Shown here: positions 44,149 to 53,143 of the stretch, one piece after another
Layout: each line of letters opens with the position of its first letter
Position numbering within the stretch: the stretch's first letter is position 1
Assembly: GCF_002091635.1 (NCBI RefSeq)
Contig: NZ_BDAC01000011.1
Location: 124,001 to 188,000 of the forward strand
Length of the DNA: 64,000 nt
Direction: 5' to 3'
From: Pseudomonas indica NBRC 103045
GTDB lineage: Bacteria > Pseudomonadota > Gammaproteobacteria > Pseudomonadales > Pseudomonadaceae
Position numbers and translations under genes: made by a program
The notes under the pieces: generated by a model
Seen by the model: only the letters and a program-made list of their open reading frames with translations
Databases searched by the model: none
Told to the model about the DNA's origin: nothing

Positions 44149-47100
44149 TCAGGCCTGCTGCTCGGCTTCACCAACCTGCCCCAACGCCCAGGCCAGATCG
44201 GTGATCCGGCGCTGCTCCTGGTCATTCAGTTCCTGCAATTGCTGTCCGAGGCTGGGTGCTCCGAAAACGCCCCGCACACCGTCATCGATGTCGCTTCCCC
44301 CACGCCACTGCTTGCCGTCGAACACACGCAACAGGCTGCCTTCCTGCGGCACGTCGCGGTCGAATACCATCGACAGGGTGCTGCTGGTGAAAATGCCGGC
44401 ATCCCCACCACCGAAGCCCAGGAAGCCCTTGCCGCCGCCATCGCCGAAGCCTTCGCTGCTGAATACCTGGGCGAAGAAGCTGGGCGCAATCGCACTGCCA
44501 CCGGTGAAGACATTACCTAGCGTCGGCACATCGCTGCCCAGCGTAGGAATCTCGAACAGCGGCGGCGGCATGGTGACACCCGGCACCACCGGCTTCGGCA
44601 CCAGAGGTACCTCGATCGGCGGCGGCGATGGCTGGATACGGAATTCCGGATCGCCGCCATCCGGCAATACCGGCGCGTTCACCTGGATTCCCGCGGTCGA
44701 GGGCAGGCTGCCCAACGCCAGGTTCGCCGCATTACCGATGCTGTCGCTGAGCCCCCCGCCGTTCGCATCGATGGCATTGCCCAGGGTGATACCCGTCTGG
44801 TCCACCTGGCCGAAGTCCACTTGGTAGCGGAAGGTCAGCACATTACCGCCGGAGCCCGAAACGTAGTTCGCATAGACGGTTCCACCGGTATCCAGGTGAA
44901 TGACGATACGCGGCACGCCGCCCGACGTATCCACCGTCACGGCGTCATCGAAGGCGACGGTGAACTCCAGCACCTGCCCCTGTGTGTAGACCGCATTGGC
45001 CGGCAAGCCCACCGATGAAACGGCCGGCCCGGTGTTATCCAGCACATAGACTTCGCCGGTCAGCCCGGCCGCCACGTCGTTACCCGCCTGGTCGACGATG
45101 CCGGTGCCGGAACCGTTCAGGTTCAGCCCCAGGCTGCCGTCGCCGCTCAGGTTGCCGACGGTGATCTGGTAGGTCTGCGCGTCCACCTGCACGATGGACT
45201 GGATCACCCCGCTGGCCGTGCCGGTGGTGACCAGGCTGAAGTCGCCAAGGTCCACCCCGCTCACGCCTTCGCTGAAGGTCAGGGTGAAGCGCACGCTGTC
45301 CGCCGTGGTCGGCGTCGCGTCCACTCGCACCAGGCCGGTCGCTGTCGGGGCGGTGGTGTCGATGGTCACGCCGCTGGTCGGCGCCACGTTGTTCAGGGTC
45401 AGGTCGGCACCGTTGCCTGCCGCGTCGCGCAGCGTGCCGCCGTTGGTCTCCAGACCGGTAACGGCGATGCCGTCGGCGTCGGTGTCGCCGGCCTGCACGT
45501 TGTACTGGAACACCAGCGCCCCCGTGCCCGAACCGGACACGTAGGTCGCATAGCGGGTCACCCCACCGATATCCAGCGCCAGCCGTGGCGTGCCGCCGGC
45601 GGTGTTCACCACCACCGGCTCGCTGGCATTGACCGTGAAGGACAGCACGTCGCCCGCGTTGTATGCACCGTTGGCCGGCACGTTCACCGAAGCCACCACC
45701 GGAACCACCGCATCCACCAGCACCCCGCTGGTCGAGCCCACGCTGTTCAGCGTGGTGGTCGCATCGTTACCCACGGCGTCACGCAGCGTGCCGCCGTTGG
45801 CCTGGATGCTCCCGCCCAGGGTGATGCCGTTGCTATCCAGTTGCCCACTGGCCACCGTCAAGCGGAACACCAGGGCCGAGCTGCCGGAACCGGCGACGTA
45901 TTCGGCGAACACCGTGCCTCCGGTGTCCAGGGTCACTGCGATGCGCGGCGTACCGCCGCTGGTATCGACGATGATCGTCTCGCTGAAATTCACCGTGAAA
46001 TCGAGGTTCTGCCCCGCCACGTAGGTGCCGTTGGCCGGGACAGTCACCGAGGTCACGGCCGGTGCGCTGTTGTCCAGCACATAGGCTTCACCAGTCAGCC
46101 CGGCCGCCACGTCGTTGCCCGCCTGGTCGACGATGCCGGTGCCGGAACCGTTCAGGTTCAGCCCCAGGCTGCCGTCGCCGCTCAGGTTGCCGACGGTGAT
46201 CTGGTAGGTCTGCGCGTCCACCTGCACGATGGACTGGATCACCCCGCTGGCCGTGCCGGTGGTGACCAGGCTGAAGTCGCCAAGGTCCACCCCGCTCACG
46301 CCTTCGCTGAAGGTCAGGGTGAAGCGCACGCTGTCCGCCGTGGTCGGCGTCGCGTCCACTCGCACCAGGCCGGTCGCTGTCGGGGCGGTGGTGTCGATGG
46401 TCACGCCGCTGGTCGGCGCCACGTTGTTCAGGGTCAGGTCGGCACCGTTGCCTGCCGCGTCGCGCAGCGTGCCGCCGTTGGTCTCCAGACCGGTAACGGC
46501 GATGCCGTCGGCGTCGGTGTCGCCGGCCTGCACGTTGTACTGGAACACCAGCGCCCCCGTGCCCGAACCGGACACGTAGGTCGCATAGCGGGTCACCCCA
46601 CCGATATCCAGCGCCAGCCGTGGCGTGCCGCCGGCGGTGTTCACCACCACCGGCTCGCTGGCATTGACCGTGAAGGACAGCACGTCGCCCGCGTTGTATG
46701 CACCGTTGGCCGGAACACTCACCGAAGCCACCACCGGAACCACCGCATCCACCAGCACCCCGCTGGTCGAGCCCACGCTGTTCAGCGTGATCGTCGCATC
46801 GTTGCCCACGGCGTCGCGCAGCGTGCCGCCGTTGGCCTGGATGCTCCCGCCCAGGGTGATGCCGTTGCTATCCAGTTGCCCACTGGCCACCGTCAGGCGG
46901 AACACCAGCGCCGAGCTGCCGGAACCGGCAACGTACTCGGCGAACACCGTGCCGCCGGTGTCCAGGGTCACCGCGATGCGCGGCGTACCGCCGCTGGTGT
47001 CGACGATGATCGTCTCGTTGAAATTCACCGTGAAGTCGAGGTTCTGCCCGGCGATATAAGTGCCATTGGCCGGGACACTGACCGACGAGACCGTCGGTGT

Positions 47101-50100
47101 CACGCCGTCGATCACCACGTCACGCTGGCCGGCAATGGAATTGGCGCCGCCGACCGTGGGCAGCGTCAGCACCGCATCGTCGTTGTCCGCACTGCGGATG
47201 GTGGCGCCGTTGAGGGTCAGCGCGCTGGTGGATTGATAATCCAGATCGGCACTGAGATCGCCCGCCTGCACCGTGTAGGTGAAGGTCAGGGTATTGCTGC
47301 CCGAGCCCGAGACGTAGGTCGCCAGGCGATCCACGCTGCCGGTTTCCAGCAGCAGGGTCGGCACGCCGCCTGAGGTGTCTACATTCACCGCCTGGTCGAA
47401 GGTCACGGTCACCTGGATGGTGTCGCCCACCTTGTAGCCGCCGTTCGGGTTGGTGGTATTGACCGAGGTGACTTCCGGGTTGAGGGTGTTGACGGTGATC
47501 GCGAGGGTATCGCTGTCGATCTGGTTGCCGCCGGAACCGGAAAGCCCCAGGTCGTTGGTAACGATCTGCAAGCTCGCAGGGCCGTTGTAGCCCCCGGTCG
47601 GGGAGAAGGTCATGCCGTTCAGCGCCGCATTGATATCGGCCAGCGTGCCCTCGAAGGTCATGGTGGCATCGCTCGTGCCGTCACCCGTGGTGAAGCTGAG
47701 GCCGGCAGTGCCCCCCAGCGAAATCAGGCCATTGGTGGCGGTGAGCGTGACCCGTACGTTGCCGCTGCCTGCATCCACGTCGGAGATGCTGATTGGGTTG
47801 CCGTTACCGGAACTGAAGATCAGTACGTCGTCCTGATCTACCGACTGAGCGGGAGGCAGGCTGTTCACCGGCGCGTCGTTCACCGCCGTCACCACCAGGG
47901 TCACGGTGGCGGTATCGGTCTTGGCGCCACCGCTGCCGGTATTGCCTAAATCGTTCACCTGAATGGTCAACACGACGTTGCCGGTGGCATTGGCATCGGT
48001 GCGGAACGCGATGAGGCCCCCTGACAAGAAGGTATTCAACTCTGACAACGTTACGCCCACCAGGGCCAAGCTACTCCCGGCCTCAGAGCCGTTGAAGATC
48101 AAAACGCCAGAACCCACCGACAAGGTAGCCGTGACCGGGCTGCTACCCGCATCCACATCGCTGACGGAGATGCCGGTCAGGGCTGTGGCGACGTCTTCGT
48201 TCACATTGATGGACGCCGGCGCGTTGATGACCGGCGCATCGTTGACCGCCGCCACCTGCAGGGTCACGGTCCTGCTGTCGGTCTGCGCACCGCCGCTGCC
48301 AGTGTTGCCGCCGTCGTTGATGCCCACGGTCAAGGTCACGTTGGAGGTGGCGTTCGCCGCCGTGGTGAACGTCAGGTTGCTCGCGGCGATGAAGGCGTTG
48401 ATATTGGCGATACTGCCGGTCAGGGTCAGCGCGCTGCTGGTGCCCCCCACGATCACGCCACCTCCGCTGGTCGCGGACAAGCTGCCGCTGGGCACCGAGA
48501 AGGTCACCGTGACCGAGCTGGAGCCGGCATCCACATCGCTGAAGCTGATACCGGTCAGCGCACTGGCCACATCCTCGGTCACGATGCGGCTGGCCGGAGC
48601 CGTGATCACCGGCGCATCGTTGGTGGCGGTGACGCTGACCGTCTTGGTCGCGGTGTTGCTGTCGGAGGTGCCGTCGTTGACCACGATGCTGACGGTACGA
48701 ACGCTGGTGTTCGGCAGGTCCGACGTGTTGCTGTAGGTCACGCTGCGCAGCGCCGCCTGCCACTGGGCCAGGGTCGCGCTGCCGCCCGCCGAGGTCAGGG
48801 TCAGCACGCCGGTGGCCGCGTTGTAGCTGCCGGTGATGTTGCCCATCGTCGAACCGTTGTTGACGAAGGCCAGCACGTCCTGGCCGGACATGAAGTTATC
48901 GGTGATGCTCACGGTGGCACTGGTCAGGCTCGCACTGTCGGGGTCGGACAGGGTCAGGCCCGAATCGATAGCCACCGCGCCGGCGCCCTCGGTGAAGGCG
49001 GTGGTACCGCCGCTGGTGGATACGGTCGAAGGGTCGTCCGTCGCCACCACACTCACGGTAGCTGCAATGGACAGGCTGGTGGTATCGGCACCACCGTTGG
49101 CCGTACCGCCGCTATCGCTGATGCTGGCCAGGGTGACGACGCGATTGGCCGCGGTCGAGGGCGTATCGCTGGCGTTGCGGTAGGTGATGCCGTCCACCAG
49201 GGTTTGCGCGTTGGCGCCACTGATGCCGCCCGCCTTGCTCAGTGTGACGGTCGCGGTACCGCCCACCATGCTGACCGTCACGGTCATGGCGTTGGTGGAG
49301 GTGGTGGTGGAAAAACCGTTCGTCAGGGTGATGTCGGTGCCATCGATGCGCAGGATTTCGCTGGCGCCATCGGCCAGGTTGGTCACCGTCAGGGTCATGC
49401 CGGTGATGGTCTGGCCGGATTCGACGGTACTGATGCTGACGCCGCTGAACAGATCCACTGCACTGCCGTTTTCGGTAAAGGTCGGCGTACCGCCGGTGGC
49501 GCTCGCGGTGGGGGCATCGTTGACGCCGGTGACGCTCACGGTGACGACGGACAGGTTGCTGGTGCCGCCGTCGCCATCGTTGACGCTGACCTGGATGCTC
49601 CGGTTGGAGGTCGATGGGTCGGTCGTGTTGGTGTTGTTGTAGGTCAGGTTGCGCAGGATCGCCTGCACCGCCTCCGGCGTCGCCTGGGCGTTCAGGCTGA
49701 TCACCATGTTCGTGATACCCGTACCGCCAACGAGGGTGCCGACCTGTACACCGCCGTACAGCACGGCGCTGCCGCTCAGCCCGACCTGTCCCGCTCCGGA
49801 ACCCTGGTTGCGCACAGACAGCACGTCTTCGCCGGCTACCCGGTTGGCAGTGATGGCGACGGTAATGTTGCCGCCGTTGAAATCGGCCGAATCGCTGTCG
49901 ACCAGCGTGGCATTGCTACCTGCATCCAACAGAACGGCGCTTCCCCCTTCGGTGAAGGAAGCACTGTCGCCGTTGAGGTTGCTGACAACCGGGGCGACGT
50001 TGGGCAGGACGGCAGTGGAGACGGTGATATCGTCAATGGCGAATAACAGATCGGCGGTGCCGGTCTGCTGGACGATGCGGAACTCATCGATATTCTGCCA

Positions 50101-51288
50101 ATCCTGGTCCGCCCCCTGGTTAATCGTCACGGTCGTGTCATTACCAACAGCAGCAGAGAAATCCTGCGAAGCGACCTCCACACCGTTTCGATAGCCGACT
50201 ACGCGGAGCGTGTCGGTATTCATGCCCTGGTTATGCAAGTGGAACGATTGCAGCCAGAACTCCTCGCCGCTGGTGGCAGAGAATCTCGCCTCAGCCACTA
50301 CGTTAAGCCAACCAGTGATTGTCAGCGCCTTGTCGGTGCCATTGTCGGCCAGGATGGTATCGGCATTGCTGCGAGTGACATCGAGAAAACTAGGTGTACC
50401 GCCAGTATCGGGGGCGTTATTACCAAGGCTGTCGACCAGGCTCACCGTCCATCCATCGAATACGCGAGGGCTGCCTCCCAGGCTACGATCGGCATCTCCA
50501 TCCGTGTCGGCAGTGAGATCGACATTGTCGAAATTCAACGTTGTCGGTGCCGCCAGCAAGGCATCGAAGCCGGACGCAGCAACAGCCGCGGTCTCGATCT
50601 CCCCCGCCCGGGTCTCCAGCACCCAGTCGCCGCCGAGACGCGCCGCACCGGTGTTGTCGGAAGAAGCCGCCACGTCGGCTTGGGTCAGCCGCGCCAGCTC
50701 CGTGACCAATGCTGCACCGGACGCACCGTCACCGGTCTTGCAGCCATAGAGAAGGATGTCGCCGTCTGCGCTCAGCGCTTCGCCGATACGCGCCAGGGTT
50801 TCGCTCTGGCCGGCCAGGTCGCCGGCATCGATCCAAGCATTGCCGGCCTTGAACGCCCCGCTCTCGCCATGGGAGAGCAGGTGGATCGCATCGATACCCT
50901 CGCGGCCTTCCAGGTAGTCGGCCATCTGTTCCAGACCGTTGCGCGAGGCGTCCAGCACCACCACCTCGGTGCCCGCCGGCAGGCCCGCGAGCAATTGCTG
51001 GTAATCCTGAATATTGCCATCGACGAACACCACCTCACGCCGGGTATCGGCGGTTCCGCCGGCGGTGGCGAGGGTGTCCTGGGTATCCTGCTGGGAGGTG
51101 TCATCGGAAGCCGGCTCGCTGGCAGCCGAGGCGCTGTCCGCCACCTCGGCCGCGGTGGCCGCCACGGCGCCGTCGAACAGCATGCGCGGCTCCAGGGAAA
51201 GTGCCAGCGGCGAACGGGCCGCAGCCGGTTGGGGACGTTCCGCCTGTCTCGACCGGGACAGGCCCCGCCAGAGATCCAACCACTTCAT
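44149..51288 (-). CDS. Giant LEPR/DUF4347 repeat adhesin
   Basis: The 2379-residue surface protein begins with a basic N-terminus, then the LEPRMLFDGA motif (about 33-42) of LEPRxLL proteins, an Ala/Ser/Asp-rich linker, and a DUF4347 domain (about 85-255; VVFVDGNIQDYQQLLAGL, LSHGESG, LYGCKTG). A long series of Ig/cadherin-like beta-sandwich repeats of about 100-115 residues follows, including a near-identical tandem duplication (45027-47096). The C-terminus is Pro-rich, then Gly/Phe-rich, with an acidic helical end. ATG 51288 follows GGAGGTG; the frame is open to 51396 but has no better start. It is a probable cell-surface or biofilm adhesin. No RTX nonapeptides are evident. Confidence 0.88.
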   Translation of the reverse strand: MKWLDLWRGLSRSRQAERPQPAAARSPLALSLEPRMLFDGAVAATAAEVADSASAASEPASDDTSQQDTQDTLATAGGTADTRREVVFVDGNIQDYQQLLAGLPAGTEVVVLDASRNGLEQMADYLEGREGIDAIHLLSHGESGAFKAGNAWIDAGDLAGQSETLARIGEALSADGDILLYGCKTGDGASGAALVTELARLTQADVAASSDNTGAARLGGDWVLETRAGEIETAAVAASGFDALLAAPTTLNFDNVDLTADTDGDADRSLGGSPRVFDGWTVSLVDSLGNNAPDTGGTPSFLDVTRSNADTILADNGTDKALTITGWLNVVAEARFSATSGEEFWLQSFHLHNQGMNTDTLRVVGYRNGVEVASQDFSAAVGNDTTVTINQGADQDWQNIDEFRIVQQTGTADLLFAIDDITVSTAVLPNVAPVVSNLNGDSASFTEGGSAVLLDAGSNATLVDSDSADFNGGNITVAITANRVAGEDVLSVRNQGSGAGQVGLSGSAVLYGGVQVGTLVGGTGITNMVISLNAQATPEAVQAILRNLTYNNTNTTDPSTSNRSIQVSVNDGDGGTSNLSVVTVSVTGVNDAPTASATGGTPTFTENGSAVDLFSGVSISTVESGQTITGMTLTVTNLADGASEILRIDGTDITLTNGFSTTTSTNAMTVTVSMVGGTATVTLSKAGGISGANAQTLVDGITYRNASDTPSTAANRVVTLASISDSGGTANGGADTTSLSIAATVSVVATDDPSTVSTSGGTTAFTEGAGAVAIDSGLTLSDPDSASLTSATVSITDNFMSGQDVLAFVNNGSTMGNITGSYNAATGVLTLTSAGGSATLAQWQAALRSVTYSNTSDLPNTSVRTVSIVVNDGTSDSNTATKTVSVTATNDAPVITAPASRIVTEDVASALTGISFSDVDAGSSSVTVTFSVPSGSLSATSGGGVIVGGTSSALTLTGSIANINAFIAASNLTFTTAANATSNVTLTVGINDGGNTGSGGAQTDSRTVTLQVAAVNDAPVINAPASINVNEDVATALTGISVSDVDAGSSPVTATLSVGSGVLIFNGSEAGSSLALVGVTLSELNTFLSGGLIAFRTDANATGNVVLTIQVNDLGNTGSGGAKTDTATVTLVVTAVNDAPVNSLPPAQSVDQDDVLIFSSGNGNPISISDVDAGSGNVRVTLTATNGLISLGGTAGLSFTTGDGTSDATMTFEGTLADINAALNGMTFSPTGGYNGPASLQIVTNDLGLSGSGGNQIDSDTLAITVNTLNPEVTSVNTTNPNGGYKVGDTIQVTVTFDQAVNVDTSGGVPTLLLETGSVDRLATYVSGSGSNTLTFTYTVQAGDLSADLDYQSTSALTLNGATIRSADNDDAVLTLPTVGGANSIAGQRDVVIDGVTPTVSSVSVPANGTYIAGQNLDFTVNFNETIIVDTSGGTPRIAVTLDTGGTVFAEYVAGSGSSALVFRLTVASGQLDSNGITLGGSIQANGGTLRDAVGNDATITLNSVGSTSGVLVDAVVPVVASVSVPANGAYNAGDVLSFTVNASEPVVVNTAGGTPRLALDIGGVTRYATYVSGSGTGALVFQYNVQAGDTDADGIAVTGLETNGGTLRDAAGNGADLTLNNVAPTSGVTIDTTAPTATGLVRVDATPTTADSVRFTLTFSEGVSGVDLGDFSLVTTGTASGVIQSIVQVDAQTYQITVGNLSGDGSLGLNLNGSGTGIVDQAGNDVAAGLTGEAYVLDNSAPAVTSVTVPANGTYVAGQNLDFTVNFSETIIVDTSGGTPRIAVTLDTGGTVFAEYVAGSGSSALVFRLTVASGQLDSNGITLGGSIQANGGTLRDAVGNDATTTLNSVGSTSGVLVDAVVPVVASVNVPANGAYNAGDVLSFTVNASEPVVVNTAGGTPRLALDIGGVTRYATYVSGSGTGALVFQYNVQAGDTDADGIAVTGLETNGGTLRDAAGNGADLTLNNVAPTSGVTIDTTAPTATGLVRVDATPTTADSVRFTLTFSEGVSGVDLGDFSLVTTGTASGVIQSIVQVDAQTYQITVGNLSGDGSLGLNLNGSGTGIVDQAGNDVAAGLTGEVYVLDNTGPAVSSVGLPANAVYTQGQVLEFTVAFDDAVTVDTSGGVPRIVIHLDTGGTVYANYVSGSGGNVLTFRYQVDFGQVDQTGITLGNAIDANGGGLSDSIGNAANLALGSLPSTAGIQVNAPVLPDGGDPEFRIQPSPPPIEVPLVPKPVVPGVTMPPPLFEIPTLGSDVPTLGNVFTGGSAIAPSFFAQVFSSEGFGDGGGKGFLGFGGGDAGIFTSSTLSMVFDRDVPQEGSLLRVFDGKQWRGGSDIDDGVRGVFGAPSLGQQLQELNDQEQRRITDLAWALGQVGEAEQQA
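45027..47096 (-). repeat. Two near-identical 1035-bp tandem repeats
   Basis: The block at about 45027-46061 is repeated at about 46062-47096 with an exact offset of 1035 bases (345 codons). Copies differ at only a few positions, some synonymous, which points to recent duplication or gene conversion. Each copy encodes three Ig-like domains of the adhesin. Confidence 0.9.
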
Positions 51289-51364
51289 CCCACACCTCCG
51301 TGTTGCTTCTAGCATGTCTGAAGACCGTGGAACCGGGTCCCGGCCATTTTTATTCTGGCAGCGA

Positions 51365-51390
51365 AAGGCCGGCGCGCGAGCGCCGGCCTT
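51365..51390 (-). terminator. Hairpin between collar-protein and adhesin genes
   Basis: AAGGCCGGCG and CGCCGGCCTT form a perfect 10-bp stem with a 6-base loop, six bases after the collar-protein stop. On the minus strand it is followed by TTTCG only, so it may be a partial terminator that lowers adhesin expression relative to upstream genes. Confidence 0.6.
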
Positions 51391-51395
51391 CATCA

Positions 51396-52013
51396 TCAGT
51401 TACGCGACGGGAAAACCCCTTGCAGGGCGATCACGAAGTTGATGCCGATGTAAGGGTTACGCAACGGGACCGGGAAGTTGTTGCCCGAAACGCCGGTTAC
51501 ACCGGCCGGTACCGCCGCCGTGCCGGTCAGGGTCACGTCGAAAGGCGCCAAGGTATCGCTGCCGCTCTGGGCGCTGTTGTAAATGGCGAATGGACGACCG
51601 CCACTGCTGGGCGCCGCCGGTACCGCATTGGCGGGCGAGCCGACGGAAGCGGTAGTGCTGGATACCGGTACCGCAACCGGACCGGTCACGCTCACCGGCA
51701 CGTTCTCGGCCGGCAGGGTGTGGCCATGCGCGGGCATCTGGTTGCTCAGCAAGGTCACGTTTTCTTGACCGGACATCTCGCCCACCACGATGTCGCTCAA
51801 CCCTCCACCCTGCCCCGTCCCCACCGGGGAACGTCCGCGCAGGTCCGGCAGGCCGAAGGTGGTCTGACCATTGCCGCCATAGACGGTGCCGAGCAGCGAA
51901 AACAGCGCGGTGTTCTGCGCAATGGACATGATCTGCCCCTGGCAGAAGGCCCAGCCGCGCGGCGCGAAGTTGAATCCCACCATGCGGATTTCACCCAAGA
52001 ACGGTTCGCTCAT
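51396..52013 (-). CDS. Phage tail-collar-like (MdpB-type) protein
   Basis: The 205-residue protein begins with the collar-domain pattern EPFLGEIRMVGFNFAPRGWAFCQGQIM and has TTFGLPDLRGRSPVGTG, as in microcystin-dependent protein B and related short tail proteins. GAGGAG lies just before ATG 52013. Despite the family name there are no other phage genes. Its place upstream of the adhesin suggests a cell-surface or secretion-related role. Function is unproven. Confidence 0.85.
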   Translation of the reverse strand: MSEPFLGEIRMVGFNFAPRGWAFCQGQIMSIAQNTALFSLLGTVYGGNGQTTFGLPDLRGRSPVGTGQGGGLSDIVVGEMSGQENVTLLSNQMPAHGHTLPAENVPVSVTGPVAVPVSSTTASVGSPANAVPAAPSSGGRPFAIYNSAQSGSDTLAPFDVTLTGTAAVPAGVTGVSGNNFPVPLRNPYIGINFVIALQGVFPSRN

Positions 52014-52117
52014 GTCATCTCCTCATTCTTATCGAAGCGGGCTTCCTGCCACCCGCGTTTTTGCCGGACATCCGGCCCCACACCTTGCCGGTCAAACCGT
52101 GGAAAGCACCCAAGGTC

Positions 52118-52438
52118 TTACACGGTCTGCAACGCGGACTCTTTCTCCCGATGGAAAATCGCTTCCAGGCCCTGGCGTCCCGTTTCGTCGGGGCGGGTGG
52201 GCGTCATGAGCAGATCCCAGCAATCCCCTTCATGCCCCAGCCGGTACACCGCCTGGGGCAGTTGCACTTCGGCCGGCAACAGGAACAGCAGGGAAAAACA
52301 TTCGTAGCGGACGTTCATCGCCTTGCGCTCTTCGACCGTTTGCAAGGTCACGTCCAGCGTCTGGCCGGGCGCCAGGAGCAACTGAAAGGATTCGCCTTCG
52401 GCACGGACGAAGCGTTCGCGGAGAGTGATGGCTGCCAT
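52118..52438 (-). CDS. DUF6916-family small protein
   Basis: The 106-residue protein has a beta-rich pattern (ERFVRAEGESFQLLLAPGQTLDVTLQ, ECFSLLFLLP, YRLGHE) seen in DUF6916 proteins that accompany tail-collar-like and LEPR adhesin genes. AAGGAG lies 12 bases before ATG 52438. An alternative ATG at 52459 overlaps the stop of the upstream gene (ATGA) and would add seven residues. Function unknown; probably a small cytoplasmic partner. Confidence 0.7.
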   Translation of the reverse strand: MAAITLRERFVRAEGESFQLLLAPGQTLDVTLQTVEERKAMNVRYECFSLLFLLPAEVQLPQAVYRLGHEGDCWDLLMTPTRPDETGRQGLEAIFHREKESALQTV

Positions 52439-52455
52439 GGTCTCGTCGTTCTCCT

Positions 52456-52956
52456 TCATCCGCAGGCCGTCTTTCGAGGGGCGCTGGCGGGGCGGCGCAT
52501 TTCCAGATAGATACCGCTCTCGCCCACCACCTCGAAACCCAGCCGTTGGTAGAGGCGAAACGCGGGGTTGGCTTCCTCGACGTGCAGGCCGACGGCCAGC
52601 CCGCGGGCATCGGCAAGGGTCAGCAGGTTCTGCAACAACGCGCCGCCCACGCCACGTCCCCGGTAGTCCGGCAACAGGCTGATATCGATGAGTTGTAGCG
52701 TAGTCTCGCCCCAGAACAGGTAGAGCCGGCCGATTGCCTGGGTATCGGCTTCGATCACCCAGAATTCGCCGTCGGGGAAATGCTCTTGGTAGTAGTGGTG
52801 CTGGAGTCTGAACTGCTGGGCGAGAAATTCGGCGATGGCTTCGGCGGACCAGCCGCTATGAGCCAGTTCCTGCCCCCGCGTGGTCGCATAAAGATGGGTC
52901 AGGAAAGCCTCGTCGGCTACCTCGATGGGGCGGAAACGGAGAGTAACTGCGGTCAT
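52456..52956 (-). CDS. GNAT-family N-acetyltransferase
   Basis: The 166-residue protein has the GNAT fold: an acetyl-CoA loop LLPDYRGRGVGGALLQ (about 95-110) and the C-terminal NPAFRLYQRLGFEV stretch. It sits at the head of the collar-adhesin group, suggesting it modifies a component of that system, but the substrate is unknown. ATG 52956 begins just before the fold; ATG 52968 is an alternative. Confidence 0.82.
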   Translation of the reverse strand: MTAVTLRFRPIEVADEAFLTHLYATTRGQELAHSGWSAEAIAEFLAQQFRLQHHYYQEHFPDGEFWVIEADTQAIGRLYLFWGETTLQLIDISLLPDYRGRGVGGALLQNLLTLADARGLAVGLHVEEANPAFRLYQRLGFEVVGESGIYLEMRRPASAPRKTACG

Positions 52957-53143
52957 CGGATTCAGCATCCCTGCACATCGACCATTACGGCGGTGACAAT
53001 CTGACGCAGCCACCGCTTGCGTGGATGCAAGCCTAGCCTAAGCCGCGAAATTGTCCTACATCACAACATAATGGCTAAATGCCAACAATTTCACAAAAAA
53101 AGATCAACGGTCATCCGCGCCGTCTCGCTGGTTGTCGTGCTTT

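Noticed and set aside
45841..47373. Open frames on the plus strand inside the adhesin, present twice
   Set aside because: They are shadows of the repeated adhesin DNA; their duplication follows from the 1035-bp repeat.
51396..52013. Prophage call from the tail-collar-like gene
   Set aside because: No integrase, capsid, terminase or other tail gene is near; the gene belongs to the adhesin cluster.
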